Assembly (NCBI GenBank): GCA_902495595.1 | Contig: CABUXV010000025.1 | Location: 1-31,316 of the forward strand | Length of the DNA: 31,316 nucleotides | DNA from: an uncultured Eubacterium sp. | Lineage (GTDB): Bacteria > Bacillota > Clostridia > Peptostreptococcales > Anaerovoracaceae | Direction: 5' to 3' | Shown here: one piece after another, positions 1-6,826 of the stretch | How the letters are laid out: the number at the start of each line of letters is the position of its first letter | Numbering within the stretch: the first letter of the stretch is position 1 | The notes under the pieces: model-generated | What the model saw: the letters and a program-made list of their open reading frames with translations, nothing else | The model's database searches: none | Told to the model about the DNA's origin: nothing | Position numbers and translations under genes: made by a program

Positions 1-4
1 CAAT

Positions 5-122
5 ATGCGGTGACAATAGCGAGGAGGTCACACCTGTTCCCATACCGAACACAGAAGTTAAGCTCCTTAGCGCTGATGATACTTGGCGGGCGACTGCCTG
101 GGAAAGTAGGACGTTGCCGCTT
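5..122 (+). rRNA. rrf: 5S ribosomal RNA
   Basis: The sequence carries the conserved 5S core: GCGAGGAGGTCACACC near 20, CCATACCGAACACAGAAGTTAA at about 40-61 (one run of the well-known loop region), and a terminal helix pairing GCGGTGAC (7-14) with GTTGCCGC (113-120). The 16S and 23S genes should lie upstream, outside the window, so this is the distal end of an rRNA operon. The ends are placed from the helix and may be off by one or two bases. Confidence 0.93.
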
Positions 123-127
123 ATTTT

Positions 128-202
128 GGTCCTATGGTCAAGCGGTTAAGACACCGCCCTTTCACGGCGGTAACCCGGGTTCGATTCCCGGTAGGATCAC
201 CA
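128..202 (+). tRNA. tRNA-Glu (anticodon TTC)
   Basis: A complete cloverleaf is visible. The acceptor arm GGTCCTA (128-134) pairs with TAGGATC (192-198), the T arm contains GGTTCGATTCC, the anticodon loop reads CTTTCAC with TTC as anticodon, and CCA is encoded at 200-202. It lies six bases after the 5S gene, so it is probably co-transcribed with the rRNA operon. Confidence 0.97.
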
Positions 203-207
203 TTTTA

Positions 208-238
208 CCAGATTCTCATGTCCGGGAGTCTGGTTTTT
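208..238 (+). terminator. Rho-independent terminator of the rRNA/tRNA-Glu unit
   Basis: A 10-bp stem, CCAGATTCTC (208-217) with GGGAGTCTGG (224-233, two G-U pairs), is followed directly by five T. It ends the rRNA-tRNA-Glu transcript before tRNA-Leu. Confidence 0.85.
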
Positions 239-285
239 AACTAAAATGGACTTTTAGTCTAATTGTAAAACAAATTAAATAATAT

Positions 286-368
286 GCGCCTGTGGTGGAA
301 TTGGCAGACACGCTAGATTTAGGTTCTAGTGGGAGACCGTGGGGGTTCAAGTCCCTCCAGGCGCACCA
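286..368 (+). tRNA. tRNA-Leu (anticodon TAG)
   Basis: The acceptor arm GCGCCTG (286-292) pairs with CAGGCGC (358-364), a discriminator A follows, and CCA is encoded at 366-368. The anticodon stem CTAGA/TCTAG encloses TTTAGGT, giving anticodon TAG. A long variable arm (class II) and a T arm with GGTTCAAGTCC are present. Confidence 0.97.
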
Positions 369-397
369 AAAACAGACATGTAGTTGTCTGTTTTTTA
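369..397 (+). terminator. Terminator of tRNA-Leu
   Basis: CAGACA (373-378) pairs with TGTCTG (385-390), extended by an A run before and a six-T run after. It sits immediately behind the CCA end of tRNA-Leu. Confidence 0.8.
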
Positions 398-438
398 TTG
401 TGTATAAAAAAATGAGGGAAAGGAAGTATGATTTAAGT

Positions 439-1575
439 ATGATTTACAGGAAATTTAAGGGAAAAGATATTTCTCTTTTGGGTTTTGGTGCTATGCGGTT
501 GCCTGTTATGGATGGGAAAGATTCAGAGATTGATGAAGTAGCGGCACAGGAATTGGTGGATGTTGCGATAAAAAACGGAATAAATTATTTTGATACTGCA
601 TGGGGATATCATGAGGGAAATTCCGAAATTTTTATGGGTAAAGCTTTAAAAAACTATCCAAGGGAGTCCTTTTATTTGGCTACAAAATTTCCGGGCTATG
701 ATATTTCTTCTTTTGGCAGGCATGAGGAAATATTTGAAAGGCAGCTTGAAAAATGTCAGGTGGATTATTTTGATTTTTATCTTCTTCACAATGTTTGTGA
801 GATGAATATAAATGAATATCTAGATAATAAGAAATTTGGAACTTTTGATTATTTTATGGAGCAGAAAAGAAAGGGCAGAATAAAACATTTGGGTTTTTCA
901 GTGCATAGCAATCAGGAAACTTTTGAGTTGTTTTTGAAACAATATGGATGTGATATGGAATTCTGCCAAATACAGCTTAACTATATTGATTGGGAATTTC
1001 AGAATGCAAAAGCTAAAGTGAAAACCTTAAATGAGTATAATATACCAATATGGGTTATGGAGCCTATGAGAGGTGGCAAGCTGGCTAATTTGCCTGAAGA
1101 AGAAAGAGCTAAGCTGATAGCGCTTGACAGTGAGAAATCGCTTCCTGAATATGCTTTTAAATTCTTGTATTCTGTTGACGGTGTAGGTGTAATACTTTCA
1201 GGTATGTCAGATAAGAAACAGCTTTTGGATAATATAAAGATTTTTGAGAATGAAAAGTCTTTAAACGAAGAGGAAAGAACTAAACTTTTGGAAATAGGAG
1301 CGGAAATGACAGAAAAGACGTCTGTGCCTTGTACTTCTTGTCATTATTGTACAGCTCACTGTCCGAAAAATCTCGATATACCTTATTTGCTGGATTTATA
1401 TAATGAACATGTTTTCACTAAGGATTTTGCCTTCATAGCTCCGATGGCGCTTCAGGCTTTGGATAAAGATAAAAGACCTGATTCATGTATAGGTTGCCGA
1501 AGCTGTGAGAAGGTGTGTCCTCAGCAAATCAAGATATCGGAAGTCTTGACAGATTTCAGTAATAAGTTAAAATAA
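439..1575 (+). CDS. Aldo/keto reductase with C-terminal 4Fe-4S ferredoxin domain
   Basis: The 378-residue protein is a predicted cytoplasmic NAD(P)H-dependent oxidoreductase with an aldo/keto reductase TIM barrel. The catalytic tetrad is visible: Asp52 and Tyr57 in FDTAWGYHEG, Lys83 in ATKFPG, His117 in YLLHNV. The C-terminus has two Cys clusters, C298/C301/C304/C308 followed by Pro and C350/C353/C356/C360 followed by Pro, expected to bind two [4Fe-4S] clusters. The open frame extends upstream through tRNA-Leu, but that part is the tRNA read as protein. I chose ATG 439 because it matches the N-terminus of the paralogue at 28824-29954 and follows an AGGAAG at 421; ATG 412 is an alternative. 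The physiological substrate is unknown; this family is common in anaerobic Clostridia. Confidence 0.9.
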   Translation: MIYRKFKGKDISLLGFGAMRLPVMDGKDSEIDEVAAQELVDVAIKNGINYFDTAWGYHEGNSEIFMGKALKNYPRESFYLATKFPGYDISSFGRHEEIFERQLEKCQVDYFDFYLLHNVCEMNINEYLDNKKFGTFDYFMEQKRKGRIKHLGFSVHSNQETFELFLKQYGCDMEFCQIQLNYIDWEFQNAKAKVKTLNEYNIPIWVMEPMRGGKLANLPEEERAKLIALDSEKSLPEYAFKFLYSVDGVGVILSGMSDKKQLLDNIKIFENEKSLNEEERTKLLEIGAEMTEKTSVPCTSCHYCTAHCPKNLDIPYLLDLYNEHVFTKDFAFIAPMALQALDKDKRPDSCIGCRSCEKVCPQQIKISEVLTDFSNKLK

Positions 1576-1609
1576 TAAAGAAAACAAAAAATGAACAGGA
1601 GAAGAAACG

Positions 1610-2176
1610 ATGACAAATCAAGCAGTTGTTAGAGATGAATCACGCCTTTCTTTTAAGGCTCAGACTGTTGCGGCTTTAATCGCAGTTGTTGCGGCAGTTG
1701 TGTTACCACAGATATTTCACGGGATAGGAATAGTTTCAGGAACGGGAGCGGCAATGGGCGCTGCATTTCTTCCTATGTATCTTCCGGTAATGATGGTAGG
1801 ATTTTTGGCAGGACCATATGCAGGTGCAGTTTCGGGTATAGCGGCTCCGCTTATAAGTTTTGCTGTTACAGGTATGCCTGCGGCAGCTGTACTTCCGATG
1901 ATTGCCGTTGAAGTAACAGCTTGCGGTCTTTTTGCAGGTCTTTCACGCAGCGTAAATATGCCTTTGATTTTAAAGGTTTTGGCGGTACAGGTAGTAGGAA
2001 AAGTTTTCAGACTGGGCGCTGTATTTGCGATGATTTATATTGCAGGAAGCCAGATGCCTGCTTTTTCAAGTGTGTGGATGAGCGCCAAACAGGGATTGCC
2101 GGGGATTATTCTTCAGTTAGCGATAATTCCGCTTGTTGTATTCTACGTAAACAATAAAAGCAAAGATGAAGAGTAA
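1610..2176 (+). CDS. ECF transporter S component, substrate unknown
   Basis: The 188-residue, very hydrophobic protein has about five or six membrane segments, rich in Gly, Ala and Pro. Its length, topology and the motif FLAGPYAGAVSG are typical of energy-coupling-factor substrate-binding (S) subunits. No EcfA or EcfT lies next to it, so it presumably uses a shared ECF module encoded elsewhere. An AGGAG site stands before ATG 1610. Its last codons overlap the next gene by 11 bases, a sign of translational coupling. The substrate cannot be read from the sequence. The link to a deaminase-like DUF1893 protein hints at a nucleobase- or pterin-like compound, but that is inference. Confidence 0.75.
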   Translation: MTNQAVVRDESRLSFKAQTVAALIAVVAAVVLPQIFHGIGIVSGTGAAMGAAFLPMYLPVMMVGFLAGPYAGAVSGIAAPLISFAVTGMPAAAVLPMIAVEVTACGLFAGLSRSVNMPLILKVLAVQVVGKVFRLGAVFAMIYIAGSQMPAFSSVWMSAKQGLPGIILQLAIIPLVVFYVNNKSKDEE

Positions 2177-2591
2177 TTTAGAAAAAGCTCAGGAACTGTT
2201 AAAAACAGGTGGCTATACATGTGTCTTATGCAAAGGCGATATTGTTGTAACCACTTGTCAGCGTGGAGTAAAGCCTCTCATTGAATGGATTGATTCAGGC
2301 AATGATTTCAGCGGATATTCGGCAGCGGATAAGGTTATCGGAAACGGGGCTGCATTTCTTTACGTACTTTTGAATATAAAAGAAGTGTATGCTTCGGTAA
2401 TAAGCAAAAGGGCAGCTGTTACTTTGGAAAAATACGGCATATCTTTTACATATGATATTATGACTGATAATATAAGAAATCGTGATAATACAGGAAACTG
2501 TCCCATGGAAGAGGCTGTTGCATTTGCTAAAACACCAAGAGACGCTGAGAGAGCTATACGAGCGAAAATTCTTTTAATGAGCGGTAAATAA
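2166..2591 (+). CDS. DUF1893 family protein (TM1506-like)
   Basis: The 141-residue soluble protein resembles the DUF1893 family by its overall pattern: N-terminal CVLCKGD strand, central VIGNGAAFLYV helix, and a C-terminal CPMEEAV segment. From memory, this family (structural type TM1506 of Thermotoga maritima) has a cytidine-deaminase-like fold. A canonical H/C-A-E plus PCxxC zinc site is not evident here, so catalysis is uncertain. The start ATG lies inside the 3' end of the ECF S-component gene and has no strong ribosome site of its own, which supports coupled translation and a shared pathway. Confidence 0.75.
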   Translation: MKSNLEKAQELLKTGGYTCVLCKGDIVVTTCQRGVKPLIEWIDSGNDFSGYSAADKVIGNGAAFLYVLLNIKEVYASVISKRAAVTLEKYGISFTYDIMTDNIRNRDNTGNCPMEEAVAFAKTPRDAERAIRAKILLMSGK

Positions 2592-2622
2592 TTTTATAAA
2601 AATCTAAAAAGAGAAATTACAG

Positions 2623-2690
2623 CGTCGGGAGGAAAAGACGCGGCATGAAATTGTGTCGACTAAGCTTATCCTCCCGGCGTTTTTTTTTTG
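2623..2690 (+). terminator. Terminator with long internally folded loop
   Basis: An 11-bp stem, CGTCGGGAGGA (2623-2633) with TCCTCCCGGCG (2669-2679), is followed by a run of about ten T (2680-2689). The 35-base loop contains a smaller hairpin, GACGC (2637-2641) with GTGTC (2653-2657). It ends the ECF-S/DUF1893 unit. The folded loop is larger than usual for a simple terminator. Confidence 0.8.
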
Positions 2691-2818
2691 CAGAAAATAT
2701 GGATGTTATTTATATTGAGCAAATATCAAAGAAAGGATTTTGCGAAGCGTTGCTGCTTGCAGGCAGTATATGCGTAAAAAAAGCTTTGATTCCGTCCAGT
2801 ACAGTTTTTATATTTTTG

Positions 2819-2847
2819 TTGACATATAGAATATAAAGAACTATAAT
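2819..2847 (+). promoter_or_regulatory. Consensus sigma-A promoter of the GntR-ABC operon
   Basis: TTGACA (2819-2824) and TATAAT (2842-2847) match both consensus hexamers exactly and are separated by 17 bases. The position fits transcription of the gene starting at 2892. Confidence 0.85.
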
Positions 2848-2869
2848 GTACTTGTTCAATAAGTACATT
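2845..2869 (+). promoter_or_regulatory. Palindromic operator, likely for the YtrA-type repressor
   Basis: A perfect 9-bp inverted repeat, AATGTACTT (2845-2853) and AAGTACATT (2861-2869), flanks a 7-base spacer. It overlaps the -10 hexamer and the expected transcription start, a position suited to repression. The gene directly downstream encodes a GntR/YtrA-type regulator, so autorepression is the natural reading. Confidence 0.65.
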
Positions 2870-2891
2870 ACAAAACACAAGAGGTGCACAA

Positions 2892-3269
2892 GTGGAGATT
2901 ATAATAAGCAGTAATACAAGCAAGCCGATTTATGAACAGATAACATTTCAGATAAAGGCTATGATAATGAGCGGAGAGCTGAAAACAGGAGACCCTATTC
3001 CATCAATGAGGGCATTGGCTAAATCTGTTCATGTCAGTGTAATTACTGTGCAGAAAGCATATGAAGAGCTTCAAAGAGACGGATTTATTGAAACTACAGT
3101 AGGAAGAGGAAGCTTTGTTTCCGCCCAGAATAAAGACTTTTATCAGGAAGAGCAGCAGCGCAGGATGGAGGAGCATTTGCAGGAAGCGGTGGATATAGCT
3201 CATACCATCGGCATAACACTGGATAAAGCGATAGAACTTCTTACTATGTTTTATCAGGAGGATAATTAA
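2892..3269 (+). CDS. GntR family regulator, YtrA subfamily
   Basis: The 125-residue protein is short for GntR regulators, as expected for the YtrA subfamily, which lacks a large effector domain. A winged helix-turn-helix covers about residues 8-75: PIYEQITFQIK, GDPIPSMRALAK, VITVQKAYEELQRDGFI, then the wing GRGSFV. A short helical C-terminal tail for dimerisation follows. Translation starts at GTG 2892 after GAGGTG at 2881-2886, five bases upstream. It is the first gene of an operon with an ABC ATPase and a membrane protein, the usual arrangement. YtrA-type systems in Bacillus respond to cell-envelope antibiotics; whether that holds here is not shown. Confidence 0.9.
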   Translation: MEIIISSNTSKPIYEQITFQIKAMIMSGELKTGDPIPSMRALAKSVHVSVITVQKAYEELQRDGFIETTVGRGSFVSAQNKDFYQEEQQRRMEEHLQEAVDIAHTIGITLDKAIELLTMFYQEDN

Positions 3270-3270
3270 A

Positions 3271-4131
3271 ATGGAGACGCTTTTGCAGGTTGAAAATTTA
3301 ACAAAAAAATATCCGGCCTTTAAGCTGGATGATGTTTCCTTTGTGATTCCAAAGGGAACTATAATGGGGATTATAGGTGAAAACGGGGCAGGTAAGAGTA
3401 CCATAATAAATGCTGTTTTAGATATAATAAAGAAAGACAGCGGAAAGGTTTTGTTCTGGGGCAGGGAACTATCATCATCAAAGGAAATTAAGGAGAATAT
3501 CGGAGTCGTTTTTGACAGCATGAATTTTTATGAAACTATGACTCCGTATCAAATAGAAAAAATTTCAAGGCAGACATATAAGCAGTGGAATCGTGAAACA
3601 TTTATAAGTTATCTGAAAAAGTTCAATTTACCTGAAAAGAAAGAGATAAAAGAGTTTTCAAAAGGAATGAAAATGAAGCTGTCCATTGCAGCAGCTCTTT
3701 CACACAACCCTAAACTTTTGATACTGGACGAAGCTACAGGGGGGCTGGATCCTGTTGTGAGGGATGATATACTGGATGTGTTTTTGGATTTTGTTCAGGA
3801 TGAAGAACATTCCATATTGCTATCCTCTCACATTACAACCGATTTGGAGAAGATAGCCGATTATATCACATTCATACATGAGGGAAAGGTATTCTTCTGC
3901 AAAAGCAAGGATGAGCTGCTTTATGATTATGGAATAATAAGGTGCGGAACATCGGATTTTAATAATATTGACAGAGATGATATTTTAGCTTATCGAAAAG
4001 AGGAGTATCAGTGGAGCGTACTTGTTGCCGATAAAAAATCGGCTGTTAGAAAATATAAGAATGTTGTCGTAGACAATACGACAATTGATGATATTCTTCT
4101 GCTGTATGTGAAAGGGGAAAGAATAAAATGA
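3271..4131 (+). CDS. ABC transporter ATP-binding protein (YtrB/ABC-2 export type)
   Basis: The 286-residue cytoplasmic ATPase has a clear nucleotide-binding domain: Walker A GENGAGKST (residues 36-44), signature FSKGMKMKLS, Walker B LLILDEATGGLDP, and the switch His in SSHITTDLEKIAD. The signature deviates from LSGGQ, as is common in this export-type family. About 65 extra C-terminal residues follow the NBD. The gene starts one base after the regulator stop, with AGGAGG at 3256, and overlaps the following membrane gene at ATGA (4128-4131). It probably forms an exporter or envelope-stress pump with the next protein. Confidence 0.9.
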   Translation: METLLQVENLTKKYPAFKLDDVSFVIPKGTIMGIIGENGAGKSTIINAVLDIIKKDSGKVLFWGRELSSSKEIKENIGVVFDSMNFYETMTPYQIEKISRQTYKQWNRETFISYLKKFNLPEKKEIKEFSKGMKMKLSIAAALSHNPKLLILDEATGGLDPVVRDDILDVFLDFVQDEEHSILLSSHITTDLEKIADYITFIHEGKVFFCKSKDELLYDYGIIRCGTSDFNNIDRDDILAYRKEEYQWSVLVADKKSAVRKYKNVVVDNTTIDDILLLYVKGERIK

Positions 4132-4742
4132 AAGGTCTTATAATTAAGGATTTATACAATATATCAAAAAATATAAATTATATGATATTGATATTGATTC
4201 TATTTGCCTTTGCATTTATTTCGACTTCGGGAATAGAGCAGTATATAAGCATATGCGGTATAATGGCAGGTATGATGATAACAACGACTTTTGCATTCGA
4301 TACTCATTCGGGATGGAATAAATATGCGGTTGCAATGCCTGTATCGAGAAATGATTTGGTTTGCGGAAAGTTTATAATACTTTTGATTTTTACTTTTACA
4401 GGTATAGCTGCAGGAGTGGTAATAGGATTCGCAGGGAATTTTATTATAGGCGGCGAAACAAATTTTATGTCAATAGTGGTGAGCATTGTCTCAGCCTTTT
4501 CCATATCTGAAATTTTTGGAAGCATGACAATACCTATCATGTTTAAATTCAATGTGGAAAAAGGACGAATAATAATTATTATGGCTTACACTATAATAGC
4601 TGTAACCGCTTTCAGCATGATTAAAAATAGTGAAATTTCATTGGTGAAAAACATAATATACGGTCTTCCTGTTATAGCAGTTCTGATGAATCTGCTGATG
4701 TATAAAGTCAGCTGTGCTGTTTTGAGCAGAAAGGATTTATAG
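4128..4742 (+). CDS. ABC-2 type transporter membrane protein
   Basis: The 204-residue protein has about six hydrophobic segments (around residues 18-34, 38-56, 80-105, 112-135, 147-163, 173-190). Its start MKGLIIKDLYNISK is typical of the ABC-2 permease family found beside YtrB-type ATPases. It overlaps the ATPase gene by four bases, so the two are translationally coupled. Its stop lies only eight bases from the end of the convergent DMT gene, and I see no terminator there. Confidence 0.85.
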   Translation: MKGLIIKDLYNISKNINYMILILILFAFAFISTSGIEQYISICGIMAGMMITTTFAFDTHSGWNKYAVAMPVSRNDLVCGKFIILLIFTFTGIAAGVVIGFAGNFIIGGETNFMSIVVSIVSAFSISEIFGSMTIPIMFKFNVEKGRIIIIMAYTIIAVTAFSMIKNSEISLVKNIIYGLPVIAVLMNLLMYKVSCAVLSRKDL

Positions 4743-4750
4743 GAAATACG

Positions 4751-5704
4751 TTAATTCTGTTTATTTTTTCTGAATGTTACGTTGAGCATGGTTATAGATA
4801 GTATGATTGCTGCCATACCAATGGCGTGACCTGCGGAAAAGCCTTCGTGAAAAACAGCAACGCTTATTATGGTTGCAAACATAGGCTCTACAAATGTAAA
4901 CATGGCAGCTTTGCTGGTTTCCATATGTTCAAGTCCTTTTGTGTAGAGAAGAAAAGGGGCCAGAGTGGAAAGCAGCCCGAGAAGCAATATATATATTAAA
5001 GCGGATGGGTTTGACGATACTGTCTCTGCAATTCTATTTAGTTTGCAGAAAGGAAGCAGCGATAATGAGGCAAAAGAGAAAGTATAAGTTATAACTGTAA
5101 GCCAGTTATATTTTTTCAGAGCGATACGCCCGAAAATACTGTAAAGACCATAGCCCAATCCTGAACCGATACCGACGGCAAATGCGTAAGGTGTGATGTG
5201 AATACCTTTGGAACCGCCTATAAGACCTGTTATGAATGCACAGCCTATTATGGCTATACAAAGAGAAATGCCTTTTTTTACTGTAAATTTTTCATGAAAA
5301 AGTATGCAGGATATTATCATTACAAAGCAAGGTCCTGTATAGAGCAGAGTGCATGCTACCGAAAGTGTACTTTCCTGTATAGATATAAAATAACATACGT
5401 TGAAAAACACAATGCTTATAATGCCGGTTCCTATAAACATCCATATATCTTTGATTCTAGCCCGAAAAAGTTTCGGGTTTTTTATTAAAGTTATTGCTAT
5501 GAGACTTAGAGCCGAAACGAGGCATCGAAGCTGTGTTATCTGTATTGAGTCAAGACCTGCTAAGTTCAGCGGATTTGAAAAAAGTCCTATAATTCCCCAG
5601 AAGATACCTGCGAATATTACAAATAAAGGGGCAAAAAAGTTCCAGCTGTACCCATGTTTAATTTTTTCTGTATATGCATTGTTTGTCGTATTATAATCAT
5701 TCAT
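4751..5704 (-). CDS. EamA/DMT family transporter
   Basis: The 317-residue membrane protein has about ten predicted transmembrane helices arranged as two EamA repeats: the first begins around FVIFAGIFWGIIGLFSN, the second around AFAVGIGSGLGYGLYSIFGR. It belongs to the drug/metabolite transporter superfamily, usually exporters of amino acids or metabolites. The conserved segments LLYTGPCFV and FTFVEPMFA fit the family. ATG 5704 follows an AAGGAAA site. It is divergent from a LysR regulator, a common pairing in which the regulator controls the exporter. The substrate is unknown. Confidence 0.87.
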   Translation of the reverse strand: MNDYNTTNNAYTEKIKHGYSWNFFAPLFVIFAGIFWGIIGLFSNPLNLAGLDSIQITQLRCLVSALSLIAITLIKNPKLFRARIKDIWMFIGTGIISIVFFNVCYFISIQESTLSVACTLLYTGPCFVMIISCILFHEKFTVKKGISLCIAIIGCAFITGLIGGSKGIHITPYAFAVGIGSGLGYGLYSIFGRIALKKYNWLTVITYTFSFASLSLLPFCKLNRIAETVSSNPSALIYILLLGLLSTLAPFLLYTKGLEHMETSKAAMFTFVEPMFATIISVAVFHEGFSAGHAIGMAAIILSITMLNVTFRKNKQN

Positions 5705-5738
5705 ATTATTTTCCTTGTAATTGATGCGGTTTTATAAA

Positions 5739-5767
5739 TTGAATTTTATATATGTGTATTATAAAAT
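5739..5767 (+). promoter_or_regulatory. Promoter of the LysR regulator gene
   Basis: TTGAAT (5739-5744) and TAAAAT (5762-5767) are separated by 17 bases, upstream of the LysR start at 5836. Back-to-back placement with the DMT promoter suggests that one LysR binding event could affect both genes. Confidence 0.5.
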
Positions 5768-5795
5768 ATTATATAACCAAAAGTAAAACTGTAAA
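5768..5795 (-). promoter_or_regulatory. Promoter of the DMT transporter gene
   Basis: On the minus strand TTTACA (5795-5790) and TATAAT (5773-5768) are 16 bases apart. The -10 box abuts the -10 box of the opposite promoter, so the two transcription units share one control region. Confidence 0.6.
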
Positions 5796-5835
5796 TTATA
5801 TAATATATTTTAAGTAAAACTTAAAAGAGGTGGGT

Positions 5836-6708
5836 ATGGAAACGGCAAGATGCAAGGCGTTTTTGGCTGCTGTGGAAACTGGAAGTTTTTCGAAAGCCGC
5901 CGGAGTATTAAATTATACGCCATCCGGAGTGAGTCAGCTTGTTTCGGCTTTGGAAAAGGATATAGGCTTTCCTTTGCTGACAAGGAATAAAAAAGGTGTG
6001 GCTGTAACAGAAAACGGGAAAAAGATGATTCCGGCAATAAGAAATTTTATTCTGCAGGAAGAGCGGATATATCAAATCTCTTCAGAAATCAATGGACTTG
6101 TCTCCGGAGAAGTTACAATAGCCGCTTATTCGAGTATAGCGGCGCATTGGCTTGCAGGCGTTATAAAAGATTTTCAGGAGGACTATCCTCAGGTAAATAT
6201 AAGACTGAGGGAGGGAATTCGGCAGGAAGTTATAAAATGGATAGATGAAAAAGCCGCGGATGCAGGATTTTTAAGCTATAAGGAGGACATGGAGTACCAC
6301 TGGATTCCTCTGGCGAAAGATGAAATGGTTGCTGTATTTCCAAAGAATCATAAATGCGCCTTTAGAGAGTCATATGATATTATGGACTGTGAAAATGAAG
6401 ACTTTATAATGCCTGCTCTTGGTCATGATGATGATGTAACTGAATTATTCAATAAATATAAGCTAAATCCTAATATAAAGTTTTCGACTCTTGAAAATTT
6501 CGCAGCGATGTCCATGATAGAAAAGGGGCTGGGGATGAGTATAATGAACGAGCTGATAATGAGAAACTGGCAGTGCGATGTAGTTAAGCTGCCTTTAAAT
6601 CCTCCTCAGCATATTGTTTTAGGCATAGCTCTGCCTTCGTGGCAGAATGCTTCACCTGCTGCAAAGCGGTTTATCAAATATTCCGTAGAACGTTTGCAGC
6701 AGTTATAA
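5836..6708 (+). CDS. LysR family transcriptional regulator
   Basis: The 290-residue protein has an N-terminal LysR helix-turn-helix (about residues 3-62; CKAFLAAVETGSFSKAAGVL, then VSQLVSALEKDIGFPLLTR) and a type 2 periplasmic-binding-like effector domain (about 90-290; starting GEVTIAAYSSIAAHWL). I chose ATG 5836 because AAAGAGG (5824-5830) stands five bases before it; the frame also contains a GTG at 5830 that would overlap this site. It is divergent from the EamA transporter gene and most likely regulates it. The effector is unknown. Confidence 0.92.
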   Translation: METARCKAFLAAVETGSFSKAAGVLNYTPSGVSQLVSALEKDIGFPLLTRNKKGVAVTENGKKMIPAIRNFILQEERIYQISSEINGLVSGEVTIAAYSSIAAHWLAGVIKDFQEDYPQVNIRLREGIRQEVIKWIDEKAADAGFLSYKEDMEYHWIPLAKDEMVAVFPKNHKCAFRESYDIMDCENEDFIMPALGHDDDVTELFNKYKLNPNIKFSTLENFAAMSMIEKGLGMSIMNELIMRNWQCDVVKLPLNPPQHIVLGIALPSWQNASPAAKRFIKYSVERLQQL

Positions 6709-6758
6709 TCTATATATTGACGCGGGTTAAAGAAGAGTTAAACATTTACAATTACAAC

Positions 6759-6787
6759 TTGCATATTATACGCATATTGTGTATAAT
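6759..6787 (+). promoter_or_regulatory. Promoter of the amino-acid ABC operon
   Basis: TTGCAT (6759-6764) and TATAAT (6782-6787) are 17 bases apart, about 40 bases upstream of the binding-protein start. Confidence 0.7.
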
Positions 6788-6793
6788 TATTAA
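6780..6793 (+). promoter_or_regulatory. ARG-box-like site overlapping the -10 element
   Basis: TGTATAATTATTAA agrees with the ArgR/AhrC half-palindrome consensus TGWATAWTWATWCA at 13 of 14 positions. A weaker imperfect palindrome (TGCATATTATACGCA, 6760-6774) lies about two helical turns upstream. The -10 box lies inside the main site, so binding would repress. Such AT-rich motifs arise easily by chance, so this is a candidate only. Confidence 0.35.
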
Positions 6794-6826
6794 CATCACA
6801 TAATGAACAACAAAGGAGAAATAAAA

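Larger units (their letters stand above)
2592..2891. other. Intergenic region with terminator, promoter and operator
   Basis: This 300-base gap holds a strong terminator (2623-2690) and the promoter/operator of the GntR gene (2819-2869), listed separately. The stretch 2690-2818 is AT-rich. An open frame runs through it, but it starts inside the terminator loop and has no family features, so no gene is called. Confidence 0.6.

Noticed and set aside
10..240. Open frame across the 5S rRNA and tRNA-Glu
   Set aside because: It is the RNA genes read as protein and has no ribosome site or homology features.
292..438. N-terminal extension of the first aldo/keto reductase
   Set aside because: It translates tRNA-Leu and its terminator. 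The real start at 439 agrees with the paralogue.
2645..2836. 63-codon frame after the DUF1893 gene
   Set aside because: It begins inside the terminator loop and runs through the next promoter, with no family features.
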